A stretch of DNA of 35,485 bases from Chloroflexota bacterium (lineage in GTDB: Bacteria; Chloroflexota; Dehalococcoidia; Lucifugimonadales; JACPCK01). Shown here piece by piece: positions 1 through 8,215 of the stretch; positions within the stretch are counted from its first letter, which is position 1; each line of letters begins with the position of its first letter. The stretch lies in assembly GCA_016179845.1 (NCBI GenBank), contig JACPCK010000012.1, positions 1 through 35,485 of the forward strand, read 5' to 3'. The position numbers and the translations under genes are program-made. Under the pieces are notes generated by a model, which was not told the origin of the DNA, did no database searches, and was given only the letters and a program-made list of their open reading frames with translations.

Positions 1-1
1 T

Positions 2-685
2 TTGGTGGAGACGAGGAAGGCTCAGAAGAGGCTGTCGTCCCGGCCCACCGTCGCAGCGGGGAGTCCTGCGAGGGAGGCTACCCTGGTCCACTTTGATCCC
101 CTGGCGGAGCACAAGGTGGCCGCGGCCTTCCTCTACCGTTGGGCCCGGGAGTCCTACGCTGAGGTGTGGCAGCGGGTTCAGCGTATGTCTGACGAGGAGC
201 GGCGGGGCGTCGTCCAGGAGGCCTTGGGCCGCCTCGGCCCCTTCGATGCGCCTGTCAGGGAGGCGGAGTACGCGGAGTATACCTTTGACCTGGTGCTGGA
301 CTACGGGGCCTATCGGGAGTTCAAACGGCACCGGATGCAGTCCTACGTGTCCCAGCCCCTGACGGTGCATCTGGGGTATGTGACACCACCGCTGATCCAG
401 GAGGCGGGCCTCCAGGACGTGTTCGATCAAGCCGTGGCCGCTGCTGAGAGGGCCTACCATCAGATAGAGGAGATGGACCCCGTATTGGCTCAGTACGTGG
501 CTACGCACGCCCACCAACGGCGGGTCCTGGCCCGCATGAACCTGAGGGAATGCTATCATCTGCTCAAGCTGCGCACCAGTCCCCAGACCCACTTCTCCCT
601 GCGCATGGTGATGGAGAAGCTCCTGGAGTTGTGCGCGGAGGTCCACCCCGCGCTCTTCAGCTACCTGAAGCGCCGCACAGATTGA
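2..685 (+). CDS. ThyX-like protein, C-terminal part (5' end may lie outside the window)
   Basis: The 227 visible residues look like a ThyX (FAD-dependent thymidylate synthase) domain. A KRHRMQS segment (R109, H110, R111, S114) sits where ThyX has RHRxxSxxExS, and the later NLRECYHLLKLRTSP stretch matches the ThyX NxRexxhFlxLR region. The diagnostic motif is degenerate: the E/S/RY residues after RHR are not there. A TTG at position 2 could start translation, but the frame is open to the window edge. The first ~35 residues look like linker, so this is probably the second half of a tandem-ThyX protein. True ThyX makes dTMP from dUMP using methylene-tetrahydrofolate and FADH2. This half may be structural rather than catalytic. 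ThyX fold is fairly sure; activity is unsure. Confidence 0.65.
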   Translation: MVETRKAQKRLSSRPTVAAGSPAREATLVHFDPLAEHKVAAAFLYRWARESYAEVWQRVQRMSDEERRGVVQEALGRLGPFDAPVREAEYAEYTFDLVLDYGAYREFKRHRMQSYVSQPLTVHLGYVTPPLIQEAGLQDVFDQAVAAAERAYHQIEEMDPVLAQYVATHAHQRRVLARMNLRECYHLLKLRTSPQTHFSLRMVMEKLLELCAEVHPALFSYLKRRTD

Positions 686-850
686 GGTAGAGCCCCAACA
701 GGGGCATAAGGACAAGCAAAGCAATACCTGCACTATCTCCGGGCGCGGTAGCAGGTATTGGACGGGTTAAGGTGGGATGAGGCAGGCAATACCTGCGTGT
801 CTTGCGGCGATTCCAGCATTAGGCTGCACAGGTTTCAATGAGGCTTTGCT
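686..850. repeat. Intergenic region with three copies of CAATACCTGC
   Basis: CAATACCTGC occurs at 722-731, inverted at 751-760, and direct again at 787-796. The first two form a perfect 10-bp stem with a 19-nt loop, with no T-run after it. The third copy is itself nearly palindromic (GCAGG-CAATA-CCTGC, 782-796). Two more direct copies lie at 2795-2804 and 6808-6817. No gene is seen here. Confidence 0.7.
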
Positions 851-2602
851 TTACTGAATACCCTCCAGTTCGAAGCCTGTAGTTGGCTTCCAAGCCTCCC
901 TTGGTGTGATGCCTTGCCCTGGTGCTCGAATCTTGAGACCCGCATATTCATTCACTTTATCGCTTCGTATGTAGTGGATCCCCTCCTGTACGCACCACCT
1001 TCGCTCCTTACCAACCGTCCAGCAGCCTTTAAGGCTCAACCGGTGTGGGTCAAGCAACAACCAGTGCAACATCCGGTCGCTCAGAATCGGAATATCTGGA
1101 TCAAAGGCAAATCCCGATCCAATTTGATTGTGAGAAAGTAATAGAGGTCTAAATTCGTAGTCGGCGATGTGCTCGTTCAGCAGTAACCGTTTGTCCCCTT
1201 CCTCCAGCACGCTATCTCGCTGGATGGCCTCTTCATAGTGACTCTGTCGGCCACCCGCTATTAGCCATTTCCACGCTTTTCTTGCCTGGATGAGACCGTC
1301 TGCTAATTGCTCCTCGTTGGCTATCACCTCATTCAACCAGTCTGCTGGGTTCAGCCATTTGAGCTCACAGGACACAGCAAATTTGTGCGCAGGTTCAATA
1401 AGCAACAGGTCGAGGTCACGCTTTTTGCCATTCGTGGTGTAAGGAAGAGGGCCAACGCCGTATATTCCCCGCTGCCTCAATATCTCCTTCAAGGATCGCC
1501 GCTGAAGTTCCTCCTTCCTGTTCCTCAGGTCCGCATGCACGCTTGGACGTTTCGCATTCACCAGCAGGAGGATGTTTCGTTCTGGGTTAGCCAACATAGC
1601 TAGTGCAGGGCTGAATACGAGTACGTCTTCAAACACGGGGATGAAAGGCTGTATGGAAATGTCAATCCTGGAGCGATTCTTTGACTTTGTAACGCCTTCA
1701 AAAGTTATGTCTTTCAGGATTTGCGCTACCGTGCATGCATCGACGCCGCTCCAGTTAGAGACCTTGCGAATCCACCGCCGCATACCCATTACAGGTGTAG
1801 ATTCGGCAGGCTTACGTCCGGTGTCAGCCGCGTTTAACGTATTGATAATCTGGCTTATAGATACAAGGCTTGTCCAAACCGCTTTGAAATCGTGTAGCGT
1901 GTAACCACCCAGATCCCAGCTCTCAGGAAATTCCCACAGATGAGCAGTCCCAGCAACTACGACCTGCCGGATGGAGTCGATTAGGTCGTTCGGATAATCC
2001 ATGCGGGGAGCTTGCGCAGATAACCTGCTAATTCCGTACTTTTGGACTATGCGTTTTAAGCGGTCGACCCCGCTACGAATCGTAGCAGCAGCCATTGCTT
2101 CTGGTGGGTCGGCTGCGTTCATGAAGTAATCGGCCATCGTAGAGTCTGGACCGGGCGGCTGCACTTTATTCACTACCAACGTGCCATCTGAAGCCCAATG
2201 GGCAGTAGACCAATCTTTAAACAGCCGCGTCATCATGGTCCAGATGTCACAATACGTACTAGCCGATTGACATAGCTCCAAAGCTTCCGCCTCCACGCTA
2301 CCCTTCGGCTTGTACACCTTGGGTTTCTCTGGTGCAGAGCAGAAATCGAAAATCCAAGGAAGGGCGAATGCCAGCCAATCGTGGGGGTTTGCGAGATTGC
2401 TTGGATAGTCTGCAGAACGTCTGTATTTTGTGCTTTCCTCGAAATGGTCAAAGAGGTACCTCTCAAACAACCATAGAACATGTAAAACCGCGATGTCCCG
2501 CGGCCGTGAGAAGATCGCTAGTCGGCCAGTGACCTGATCGATGTCCCGGTCGAGTTCCTCTAGCTGCTTTCGGTCTAACATCTGCACAAACTGGTCTCTC
2601 AT
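851..2602 (-). CDS. Orphan protein with PD-(D/E)XK-like nuclease signature
   Basis: This 583-residue protein is one I do not recognise as a named family. The N-terminal ~350 residues are helical-looking with no clear motif. Residues ~392-445 read like a restriction-endonuclease fold: a basic GKKRDLDLLLIE strand with D396/D398, then E413-L-K415 at the end of a second hydrophobic strand, then a helix with Q432. That spacing (D, ~15 residues, ExK) is what PD-(D/E)XK nucleases show, but I infer the fold from pattern only. There is no signal peptide or membrane segment. It is monocistronic and flanked by CAATACCTGC repeats. Its DNA is visibly less GC-rich than the neighbours, which suggests acquisition. 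Start is ATG at 2602; I see no strong ribosome-binding site. A defence or mobile-element role is possible but not shown. Confidence 0.6.
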   Translation of the reverse strand: MRDQFVQMLDRKQLEELDRDIDQVTGRLAIFSRPRDIAVLHVLWLFERYLFDHFEESTKYRRSADYPSNLANPHDWLAFALPWIFDFCSAPEKPKVYKPKGSVEAEALELCQSASTYCDIWTMMTRLFKDWSTAHWASDGTLVVNKVQPPGPDSTMADYFMNAADPPEAMAAATIRSGVDRLKRIVQKYGISRLSAQAPRMDYPNDLIDSIRQVVVAGTAHLWEFPESWDLGGYTLHDFKAVWTSLVSISQIINTLNAADTGRKPAESTPVMGMRRWIRKVSNWSGVDACTVAQILKDITFEGVTKSKNRSRIDISIQPFIPVFEDVLVFSPALAMLANPERNILLLVNAKRPSVHADLRNRKEELQRRSLKEILRQRGIYGVGPLPYTTNGKKRDLDLLLIEPAHKFAVSCELKWLNPADWLNEVIANEEQLADGLIQARKAWKWLIAGGRQSHYEEAIQRDSVLEEGDKRLLLNEHIADYEFRPLLLSHNQIGSGFAFDPDIPILSDRMLHWLLLDPHRLSLKGCWTVGKERRWCVQEGIHYIRSDKVNEYAGLKIRAPGQGITPREAWKPTTGFELEGIQ

Positions 2603-3032
2603 AACGTGTTGACGCTACGAGTGCAAACACCCGTTAGACATGAGTAACCCTCTGCTAGCTTTAGTTCAAAACGTCCACTCAGAAGCAATTCCTGGCTCTC
2701 CGGGTGCTATCGAGCTGACGCAATGAGCGTTCATCCATCTTAAATTATGGCCTCATATCCCGCTCGTCCGTCAAGGGGTCACCCTTGAGCTTACCAATAC
2801 CTGCACAGCTGGGGCTGCGGCGTGCCCAAGGCTAAATCCCATACCCCGCTTAAGCAAGGACAAGCGGGATAAGGGACCCTGCTTGCGGTAGGAGTGTGGG
2901 ACAGGAGTTAGCTAGCTCGGGCGTGGCTAAACCCGGCGCAGGCTGGCTATGCAGGCAAGGGATGCCAGGCGATTAGGCTGCCGAGGGACATGAGGCCCCA
3001 GTCCAGGTTGTAGATACTCATGATACGGCCTC
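2603..3032. other. 430-bp intergenic region with hairpins
   Basis: No convincing gene or tRNA is seen. It holds a 7-bp hairpin (TCAAGGG 2771-2777 with CCCTTGA 2782-2788), a CAATACCTGC copy at 2795-2804, and an imperfect inverted repeat at about 2837-2875 (core CCCGCTT ... AAGCGGG). The last lies ~160 bp past the MFS stop on the minus strand and could act as its transcript end, but it has no clear T-tract. Confidence 0.45.
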
Positions 3033-4379
3033 TCAGGTTATGACCTGGCGGGAGCGTGGGGCCTGGGATGCACGCAATCCCAGTGGAACCATGATGAAGA
3101 ACCCGAGGTTGAATGAACCGGTAAGGTCGAACAGGACGGCCACGAAAAGAGGGCCGACCAGTTGAGGGAGGGCCAGGAACGGCCGCAGGGACCCCGAGAT
3201 GGTCCCAAAGAAGGCCCTCCCGTAGTAGTTCGCGAAGACCATCGGCTGGAGCAGGCCGAAGGAGCCTCCCAGGAGCCCTACTCCCACCACGTAAGAGACA
3301 ATGTTGAAGGGGTAAGGAACTACCAGGAGCGCCAGTGTGCCAACGCAACGGCACACGATCAAAGTTGCCAGACATACCCGCATCGGGACACGCTCCACCA
3401 GGAAGCCCCAGCCCAGCCTCGAGAAGATGGCGGCTCCAAAGAAGGCAGTGAGCACCCAGCTCGCCCTCGCGTTGGACATTCCTTGTTGCTCGGTGAGGAA
3501 GGGCACCAGGTTCGCGCTTATCGCCCCCGCCGAGAGGCTCACCAGGTCAAGGGCTATGACCAGCAGCCAGAAGCTCCGCGTGAGCATGGCTTCACGAAGG
3601 GTCCAGACCGGCTCCGCCGCCGCAGCCGTGACCACATCCGTACCGTCCGCCGTGGCTCTTCCACCGGAGCTCTCGCTGTCTGGCTTGAGCCCCATGTCTT
3701 CCGGCCTGCTGCGCATGAAGATAAAGAGCGTTGGCACCATAAGAGCCAGCAGCGTCCCGCCCATCAGCGCCCAGGTGTTTCGCCACCCTACCGCAGCGAT
3801 CAGAAGGCCAATGATGGGGGCCATGACCAATCCGCCCACCGGCTGTCCCAGGGTGGCCAGGGCCATGGCCCGACCCCGGCGCCGCACGAACCATTTGGCG
3901 ATGGCTACGGGTCCCGTAATCTGCCCCAGCTCGCTCAGTCCCAGGGCGCCCACGATGGCGTAGAGCAACCAGAATTGCCAGACCGCTTGGACCGCCATCA
4001 GGAGCACAAGCCCTCCCCCTGCGACGATAGCGCCGAAGAGCATGATGGGCCTGGTGCCGAATCTGTCCAGCAGAGGTCCCAGGAATGGGGCGACGATGAT
4101 GCCTGCGATGGCCTGGGCCGTCACCGCGCCGACGAGCCGGCTAAGGGACCACCCCAGGTCATCCCTCATCGGTTTGAAGAAGAGGGAAACGGTTTGACCC
4201 CCCATGCCTGAGCTGGCGAACTCCGCCAGGAAGACGACCCCCACGACGATCCAGCCGTAGAAGAAGGGGACTCTCCACCGGCCAAGTGGCCACGGCATAG
4301 CTCGCACCACTGATCCGTCGGTGGCTCGCGATTCGTTCCTCTGGCGTTGCAAATGGAACCTCTCAGGAGCCCAAGCCAT
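3033..4379 (-). CDS. Major facilitator superfamily (MFS) transporter
   Basis: The 448 residues contain about twelve hydrophobic segments typical of an MFS permease. The first is FFYGWIVVGVVFLAEF after a ~40-residue cytoplasmic lead. The GPLLDRFGTRP segment is the MFS loop 2-3 signature (G-x-L-x-D-R-x-G-x-[RK]-x), and a polar central loop lies near residues 220-250. The class resembles the monocarboxylate/oxalate-formate type, but the substrate cannot be told. The C-terminus is short: helix 12 is cut after GFFIMVPLGL and followed by a polar tail, so the last half-helix may be lost or replaced. The start is uncertain; Met1 and Met28 both have weak ribosome-binding sites. It is transcribed away from the redox genes and does not overlap them. 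Confidence 0.85.
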   Translation of the reverse strand: MAWAPERFHLQRQRNESRATDGSVVRAMPWPLGRWRVPFFYGWIVVGVVFLAEFASSGMGGQTVSLFFKPMRDDLGWSLSRLVGAVTAQAIAGIIVAPFLGPLLDRFGTRPIMLFGAIVAGGGLVLLMAVQAVWQFWLLYAIVGALGLSELGQITGPVAIAKWFVRRRGRAMALATLGQPVGGLVMAPIIGLLIAAVGWRNTWALMGGTLLALMVPTLFIFMRSRPEDMGLKPDSESSGGRATADGTDVVTAAAAEPVWTLREAMLTRSFWLLVIALDLVSLSAGAISANLVPFLTEQQGMSNARASWVLTAFFGAAIFSRLGWGFLVERVPMRVCLATLIVCRCVGTLALLVVPYPFNIVSYVVGVGLLGGSFGLLQPMVFANYYGRAFFGTISGSLRPFLALPQLVGPLFVAVLFDLTGSFNLGFFIMVPLGLRASQAPRSRQVIT

Positions 4380-4554
4380 ACTTCAGGTCACGTGGGCAAG
4401 CAGCTTTTTCGACTCTAAGGTAGGCTTGGACAGGGCCCCTTTTGTGCGCCAGATTCTAACATATCTATTCTTGCCACGGCCAACGATGAGGCCAGCAGGG
4501 AGCCGCCCGCTGCGCCGTTGGATGACGAGCGGTTTGGGAGCAAGCAGGGTGCAG

Positions 4555-5499
4555 CTACAACACCCTTAGCAGCTCCGCCTCCAGTTCCTCTAATGTAGCA
4601 AACGCCTCGAATCGCGCCGCCACTCTGCCTTGCCCGTCAATCACAAAGGACCACTCGATACTGGGCAGCTTCCACTCCAACACCGTGGAAGAGATGCGAG
4701 CCCTGCTCAGATCACCCTGGACCTCCTCCGGGTTATCGTAAAAGTCCACATGGATGAAGTGGGCTCTCTCCCGGTACTTGTTCTTCAACTCCTGGAGCAC
4801 GTCCACCTGGGGTCCACACACCGCATTGGCACAGAAGGCCGGGCTGGCGAAGGTGATGACGCTGGGCTTGCCACTGGTCACAGCTACGGCTATCTTCACC
4901 ATATATAGGTCTGGGTCATGGAGCGATCCCGTGGTCAGCTCTTCAAAGCCCTTGACATCCGCCAGGGTCTTGCTTTCGCTCTTGGGCGCCAGAGAACCCA
5001 CCGCGGGGGCCAATGGTATCTCACCGACCAGAAAACTGATATCGGTGCGTGCCACGCCGCCTCCTGGCTCCCGCACCTCGATATCAAGGGCCCAGCGCCC
5101 TACCTTGTCAAACGTCAACCAGGCGGTATAGAGGCCACGGGTGCCAACCGGCCATTGGTGAAAGGTCGCCTTTACCCTCTCTTTCATCTCGCCTGCTGAC
5201 CCCTCTCGGCCAACATAGCTAGAAGAGACCTCTACCGATGGGACAGTGACGATCCCCTCGGTAGAGTTGAGAAGAAATCCGACACGGTTCATTCCTACTC
5301 CCAGGTCTGCCGTCCCCAGGATCGCCTGCAGACCATCCCGAGACCGTTTGCCCTCAACAAGGGGCGCCAGATAAGGCCTCGTGGCCTGTTCCGAAACGCG
5401 GCCAGGTTGATTGCGAGAGGGCGCGAATGGCAGCCCACCAGAAGGCCGACACGCCATCGATGCCGCCAGAAGAGCTGCCAAGAGTATCAAGAACCTCAT
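4555..5499 (-). CDS. Exported thioredoxin-fold lipoprotein
   Basis: I place the start at ATG 5499 rather than at an upstream Met because the first residues then form a lipoprotein signal: MRFLILLAALLAAS-MAC, with lipobox cysteine C17. The 314-residue product has a ~150-residue beta-rich N-terminal part and a C-terminal thioredoxin-like domain. In that domain a hydrophobic strand runs into C223-ANAV-C228-GP, a CX4C pair where thioredoxins have CXXC, followed by the helix VDVLQELKNKY. The domain ends with a WSFVIDGQGRVAARFE strand typical of TlpA/peroxiredoxin-like folds. It probably acts outside the membrane in thiol-disulphide exchange. It lies 19 nt downstream of the DipZ-like gene on the same strand, so the two are likely co-transcribed. 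Substrate unknown. Confidence 0.7.
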   Translation of the reverse strand: MRFLILLAALLAASMACRPSGGLPFAPSRNQPGRVSEQATRPYLAPLVEGKRSRDGLQAILGTADLGVGMNRVGFLLNSTEGIVTVPSVEVSSSYVGREGSAGEMKERVKATFHQWPVGTRGLYTAWLTFDKVGRWALDIEVREPGGGVARTDISFLVGEIPLAPAVGSLAPKSESKTLADVKGFEELTTGSLHDPDLYMVKIAVAVTSGKPSVITFASPAFCANAVCGPQVDVLQELKNKYRERAHFIHVDFYDNPEEVQGDLSRARISSTVLEWKLPSIEWSFVIDGQGRVAARFEAFATLEELEAELLRVL

Positions 5500-5518
5500 A
5501 GTTCCAGGTAAGGCCTTC

Positions 5519-6667
5519 CTACGGCCCCTGCTCATAGGAGCCGAAGGTGAAGGCGAAGAGGGCAAAATCCGCAGAGTTGGAGCTAAGAGCAAGCTCGTGA
5601 CTATCAAACTCCTGGGACTCTACTACCCTGTACATGCGCGGTTCGTCCACCAGGAAAAAGGTCTTCCCGTCCTCGTCTACGCGAATGTCAGCGCCGAAGT
5701 GGCTCCTGGGGAGAGCACCCCCGTCCAGGGTGACTACTACTCTAAAGGGCTTTGTCCCCTCAGAGAAATCAATGACCGCGTTGGCGCTGGCGCCGGAGAA
5801 CCTGATCGCAAGGTAGTCCTCATAGTTTTGGGTTGCCCTTCCGTGATCCAGGCTCTCGGGCCCATTTATCCAGGGCCCTTGGAGATAAATCAGATGGTTG
5901 CGATGGTTGCCAGGGTCCGTATATGCAACGGCCTTGTCCTGTGCATCATAGTATTCACGGTTTGCCACGTACAGCCCCCCGAGGGAGTTTCCGCGTAGGT
6001 ATCCACCGTATAGCTCCCGCGTCTGCCTGGTCTCAGGGTCTCGGCTAGCCCCGAGGGCCTGCTTGGGGCCAGCGTCAGTTCCAGCCTCTACTCCTCCTAC
6101 CTGGAACCCTGCCTCGGTCAAAAGCTCCCTTATCTTGGCCTCGGTCTCGGCGTAGTCACCCTCTCCAAAGTGGGTGTAGCGGATCACCCCATCCTTATCG
6201 ATGAGGTATTTGGCCGGCCAGTAGTTGTTGTCGTAGGCATTCCAGACCTTGAAATCGTTATCCTGGACTATGCGGTACCTGAGACCATAGGTCTCGGCCG
6301 CCTTAACCACGTTGCTTGTCTTTTTTTCGAACTCGAACTCCGGGCTGTGTACCCCGACGATCACCAGTCCCCTGTCAGCGTACTTCTCGTGCCACTCCCG
6401 GAGATACGGGAATGTCCGGATGCAGTTCACACAGGTGTACGTCCAGAAGTCGATAAGAACCACTTTCCCCCGCAGACTCGCCAGAGTAAAGGGCTTGGCA
6501 TTGACCCAGCCGGTAGCACCTTCTAGCTCGGGAGCCTCGGACCCTTTGACACCACTTCTACATCCCGCAACCATGATGACTGCGAACACCGCCATTGCCA
6601 GGAAGATAGCAACTGCTAAAAGGCGTGGCAAGTAGACGCGCCTGTAGCAGTTGCTCATGAGCCTCAC
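5519..6667 (-). CDS. DipZ/TlpA-like redoxin lipoprotein
   Basis: This 382-residue protein starts with a long basic lead, a hydrophobic segment and a lipobox ending at C36 (MVAGC). A thioredoxin-like domain follows (~45-185) with the active-site motif WTYTC79-VN-C82, then FPYLREWHEKYADRGL and a YLIDKDGVIRYTHFGEGDY segment. This combination is typical of the extracytoplasmic part of DipZ and its relatives. Residues ~225-380 are a beta-sandwich resembling the DipZ C-terminal carbohydrate-binding-like domain. The CcdA-type membrane domain of full DipZ is absent, so the electron donor must be encoded elsewhere. GGGGGAG and GAGG precede ATG 6667; a second ATG lies three codons in. Probable role: an extracytoplasmic thiol reductase or oxidase, perhaps linked to cytochrome c maturation or thiol repair. 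Confidence 0.8.
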   Translation of the reverse strand: MRLMSNCYRRVYLPRLLAVAIFLAMAVFAVIMVAGCRSGVKGSEAPELEGATGWVNAKPFTLASLRGKVVLIDFWTYTCVNCIRTFPYLREWHEKYADRGLVIVGVHSPEFEFEKKTSNVVKAAETYGLRYRIVQDNDFKVWNAYDNNYWPAKYLIDKDGVIRYTHFGEGDYAETEAKIRELLTEAGFQVGGVEAGTDAGPKQALGASRDPETRQTRELYGGYLRGNSLGGLYVANREYYDAQDKAVAYTDPGNHRNHLIYLQGPWINGPESLDHGRATQNYEDYLAIRFSGASANAVIDFSEGTKPFRVVVTLDGGALPRSHFGADIRVDEDGKTFFLVDEPRMYRVVESQEFDSHELALSSNSADFALFAFTFGSYEQGP

Positions 6668-6701
6668 TCCCCCAAACTACGTTGGCTTACATGTCCCTTT
6701 T

Positions 6702-6707
6702 ATTATA
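6702..6707 (-). promoter_or_regulatory. Probable -10 box of the redox-lipoprotein operon
   Basis: On the minus strand TATAAT lies 35 nt upstream of ATG 6667 in an AT-rich run. No good -35 match is seen. Confidence 0.4.
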
Positions 6708-6999
6708 TATGTTCCTTTTAGGTGATGCGACCTCTTCGGGGGTGTGTGTACCCCGGCGGGGAATCGACTTTACCCACCAGGGGTTCCCCAACAACCCCCA
6801 GCACTCCCAATACCTGCGTATGCACAGCCACGAGGTCTGAAACCATCACCCACGAACAAACAGTGACGATTACTGCCAGGCGTCACAGTGTTCCTGTGTA
6901 TAGCTTCAGTATGCAACGAGTTCCAACTGCCTCACAAACCGCCTGCAAACGATTGATGCACTACGGTAGTGTTACCGATTTTTGGGAGGGGGCATAGTC
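6708..6999. other. Divergent intergenic region
   Basis: About 290 bp between the divergent redox operon and the small gene at 7000. It holds one CAATACCTGC copy (6808-6817), a GGGGAA...TTCCCC inverted pair near 6754-6790 and a 13-nt palindrome CACTAC-G-GTAGTG (6959-6971) about 30 bp before the next start, which could be an operator. The open frame at 6722-6997 does not look like protein. Confidence 0.4.
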
Positions 7000-7395
7000 A
7001 TGGCATCAATCACAAACGCAACGCTCACAATAACCCACAACCACACAAAGAAGACAGCTAGACCCATTGTGAAGTGCAAGGTGAATTTTACCACGGCTGA
7101 GCTGGCTCTCATGAAGCTCGGTGGAACTTGGTTCAAACTGAAGTGCCAGCTTTGGGGAGAGGACTCCGGGTTCACAGGGGCCGACGATTACCTCTATACA
7201 TACTCCACTGTCTACTACTTCCCTGATGTGACGCCGGCTGCCTCAGAAGATCGGACCTTCGATGTAACCGTGGGCGAAGGGGTCCTAGACGAAGACTGGG
7301 GCGTGGATGAGGTGTATGGCAAGCTTATCCTCCAAAACTTGGTGTACCCATCCACGGTCACCAAGAAGACGAACGTCGTATCCCACTCCTTCTAG
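7000..7395 (+). CDS. Small beta-rich protein of unknown function
   Basis: I choose ATG 7000 because GGGAGGGGG (6984-6992) sits just upstream. The frame also opens at a TTG at 6982, which lies against that ribosome-binding site and is less likely. The 131-residue product begins MASITNATLTITHNH and alternates beta-strand-like and polar segments throughout (for example YLYTYSTVYYFPDV and YGKLILQNLVYPSTV). It has no signal peptide, no membrane helix and few cysteines. I do not recognise the family. It stands alone, convergent with the gene at 7724, with a repeat element between. Confidence 0.55.
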   Translation: MASITNATLTITHNHTKKTARPIVKCKVNFTTAELALMKLGGTWFKLKCQLWGEDSGFTGADDYLYTYSTVYYFPDVTPAASEDRTFDVTVGEGVLDEDWGVDEVYGKLILQNLVYPSTVTKKTNVVSHSF

Positions 7396-7455
7396 CTAGG
7401 CGGCCTCACATCGGGTACCCCCTATAAACTGCCCGAACACCGGGAGAAAGACCCA

Positions 7456-7632
7456 TTAGCAGGGTGCTGAAAAAGGGAAGTCCAGATCCCGACAAGTCGG
7501 GATTGGCGGGGGTCTGGGGGGACACCCCCAGATATAATTTCCACCCCATTCCTGACCAGAGCTTGTCCTGAGCCTGGCGAAGGAAAGGGGGAAGGGGGGA
7601 TGGCCGAAAAGGGTTTTTCATCAGCCTGCTAG
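7456..7632. mobile_element. MITE-like repeat element, copy 1
   Basis: A 177-bp element. The left end reads TTAGCAGGGTGCTGAAAAAG and the right end is close to its inverse (TTTTTCATCAGCCTGCTAG). It is homologous along its whole length to 8989-9166. Inside are a GTCTGGGGGG/CCCCCAGAT hairpin and a GTCCTGAGCCTGGCGAAGGA module (7565-7584). It encodes nothing. The left end has T where other copies have C in CTAG. It sits between convergent genes. Confidence 0.75.
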
Positions 7633-7723
7633 GGGCGGCCCCAGGGCTTGGCATGGCCTGCGAACAGAGTGACACAGCGCTACGAGCAGCTTGCAGAGGT
7701 TGGAAACCATGAGCGGGCAGGCC

Positions 7724-8215
7724 CTACCGGGAGGCTGGCCAGGTCTGGACCTTTGACAGCTCGGCCTGCATGTTCTGCCAGTGGGTGCCCTTCCAGTAGA
7801 CCCTGCGGCACGAGAGGCACTCCATGAACTGGCGCTGGGTCTGGAGCACGTAGGGCGGCACCCGGCCCTCGACGAGTTGCCGCTCTACGGGGGAAAGGGG
7901 CTCGTTGCACTCGATACAGCGGCAGAAGAGGTAGCGCATCTCTAACCCCAGCTCTCCCACCACCTGCTGAAGCTGCTCCCACACATCGTCGCTACGAACG
8001 TGGAGTGCCCTGACGGGGCCCCTGGTGACGGCGCGGCGCTGGAGCAGCCCGCGGTCCTTGGTGAGGATGATACGCCCCTGTTGCCAGGCGACTCGTATCA
8101 GATCGTCGTCGCTGCCGCTCGGTAAGAAGAGAGCGTCGTAGCCCAGGACCCTCAGCCATCGCGCCAGGCGGCCCACATTGAGGTCTACGATGAAGCGTGG
8201 CGCTGCCGGTATCAT
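7724..8215 (-). CDS. Mut7-C family (PIN-like RNase domain) protein with zinc-binding cysteines
   Basis: The 163-residue protein matches the Mut7-C family (PF01927). It opens with RFIVDLNVGRLARWLRVLGYDA, where the aspartate is a PIN-type acidic residue, followed by GSDDDLIRVAWQQGRIILTKDRGLL, which carries further acidic residues. The C-terminal half has CIEC and CLSC, a four-cysteine zinc-binding unit typical of the family. Members are predicted RNases; the target is unknown. Its ATG overlaps the stop of the upstream metallo-hydrolase gene by 4 bp (ATGA, 8212-8215), so the two are translationally coupled. The size is normal for the family. Confidence 0.85.
   Translation of the reverse strand: MIPAAPRFIVDLNVGRLARWLRVLGYDALFLPSGSDDDLIRVAWQQGRIILTKDRGLLQRRAVTRGPVRALHVRSDDVWEQLQQVVGELGLEMRYLFCRCIECNEPLSPVERQLVEGRVPPYVLQTQRQFMECLSCRRVYWKGTHWQNMQAELSKVQTWPASR

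Noticed and set aside
722-2804. CAATACCTGC copies as a CRISPR array
   Set aside because: The repeats are too short, irregularly spaced and in both orientations, with no cas gene.
3162-4211. Long plus-strand open frame opposite the MFS gene
   Set aside because: Its translation is rich in Arg, Gln, Glu, Gly and Pro with no hydrophobic core; it is the antisense shadow of a GC-rich membrane-protein gene.
6722-6997. Plus-strand open frame upstream of the small beta-rich gene
   Set aside because: Low-complexity Thr/Ser/Pro translation, no ribosome-binding site, overlaps the candidate operator.
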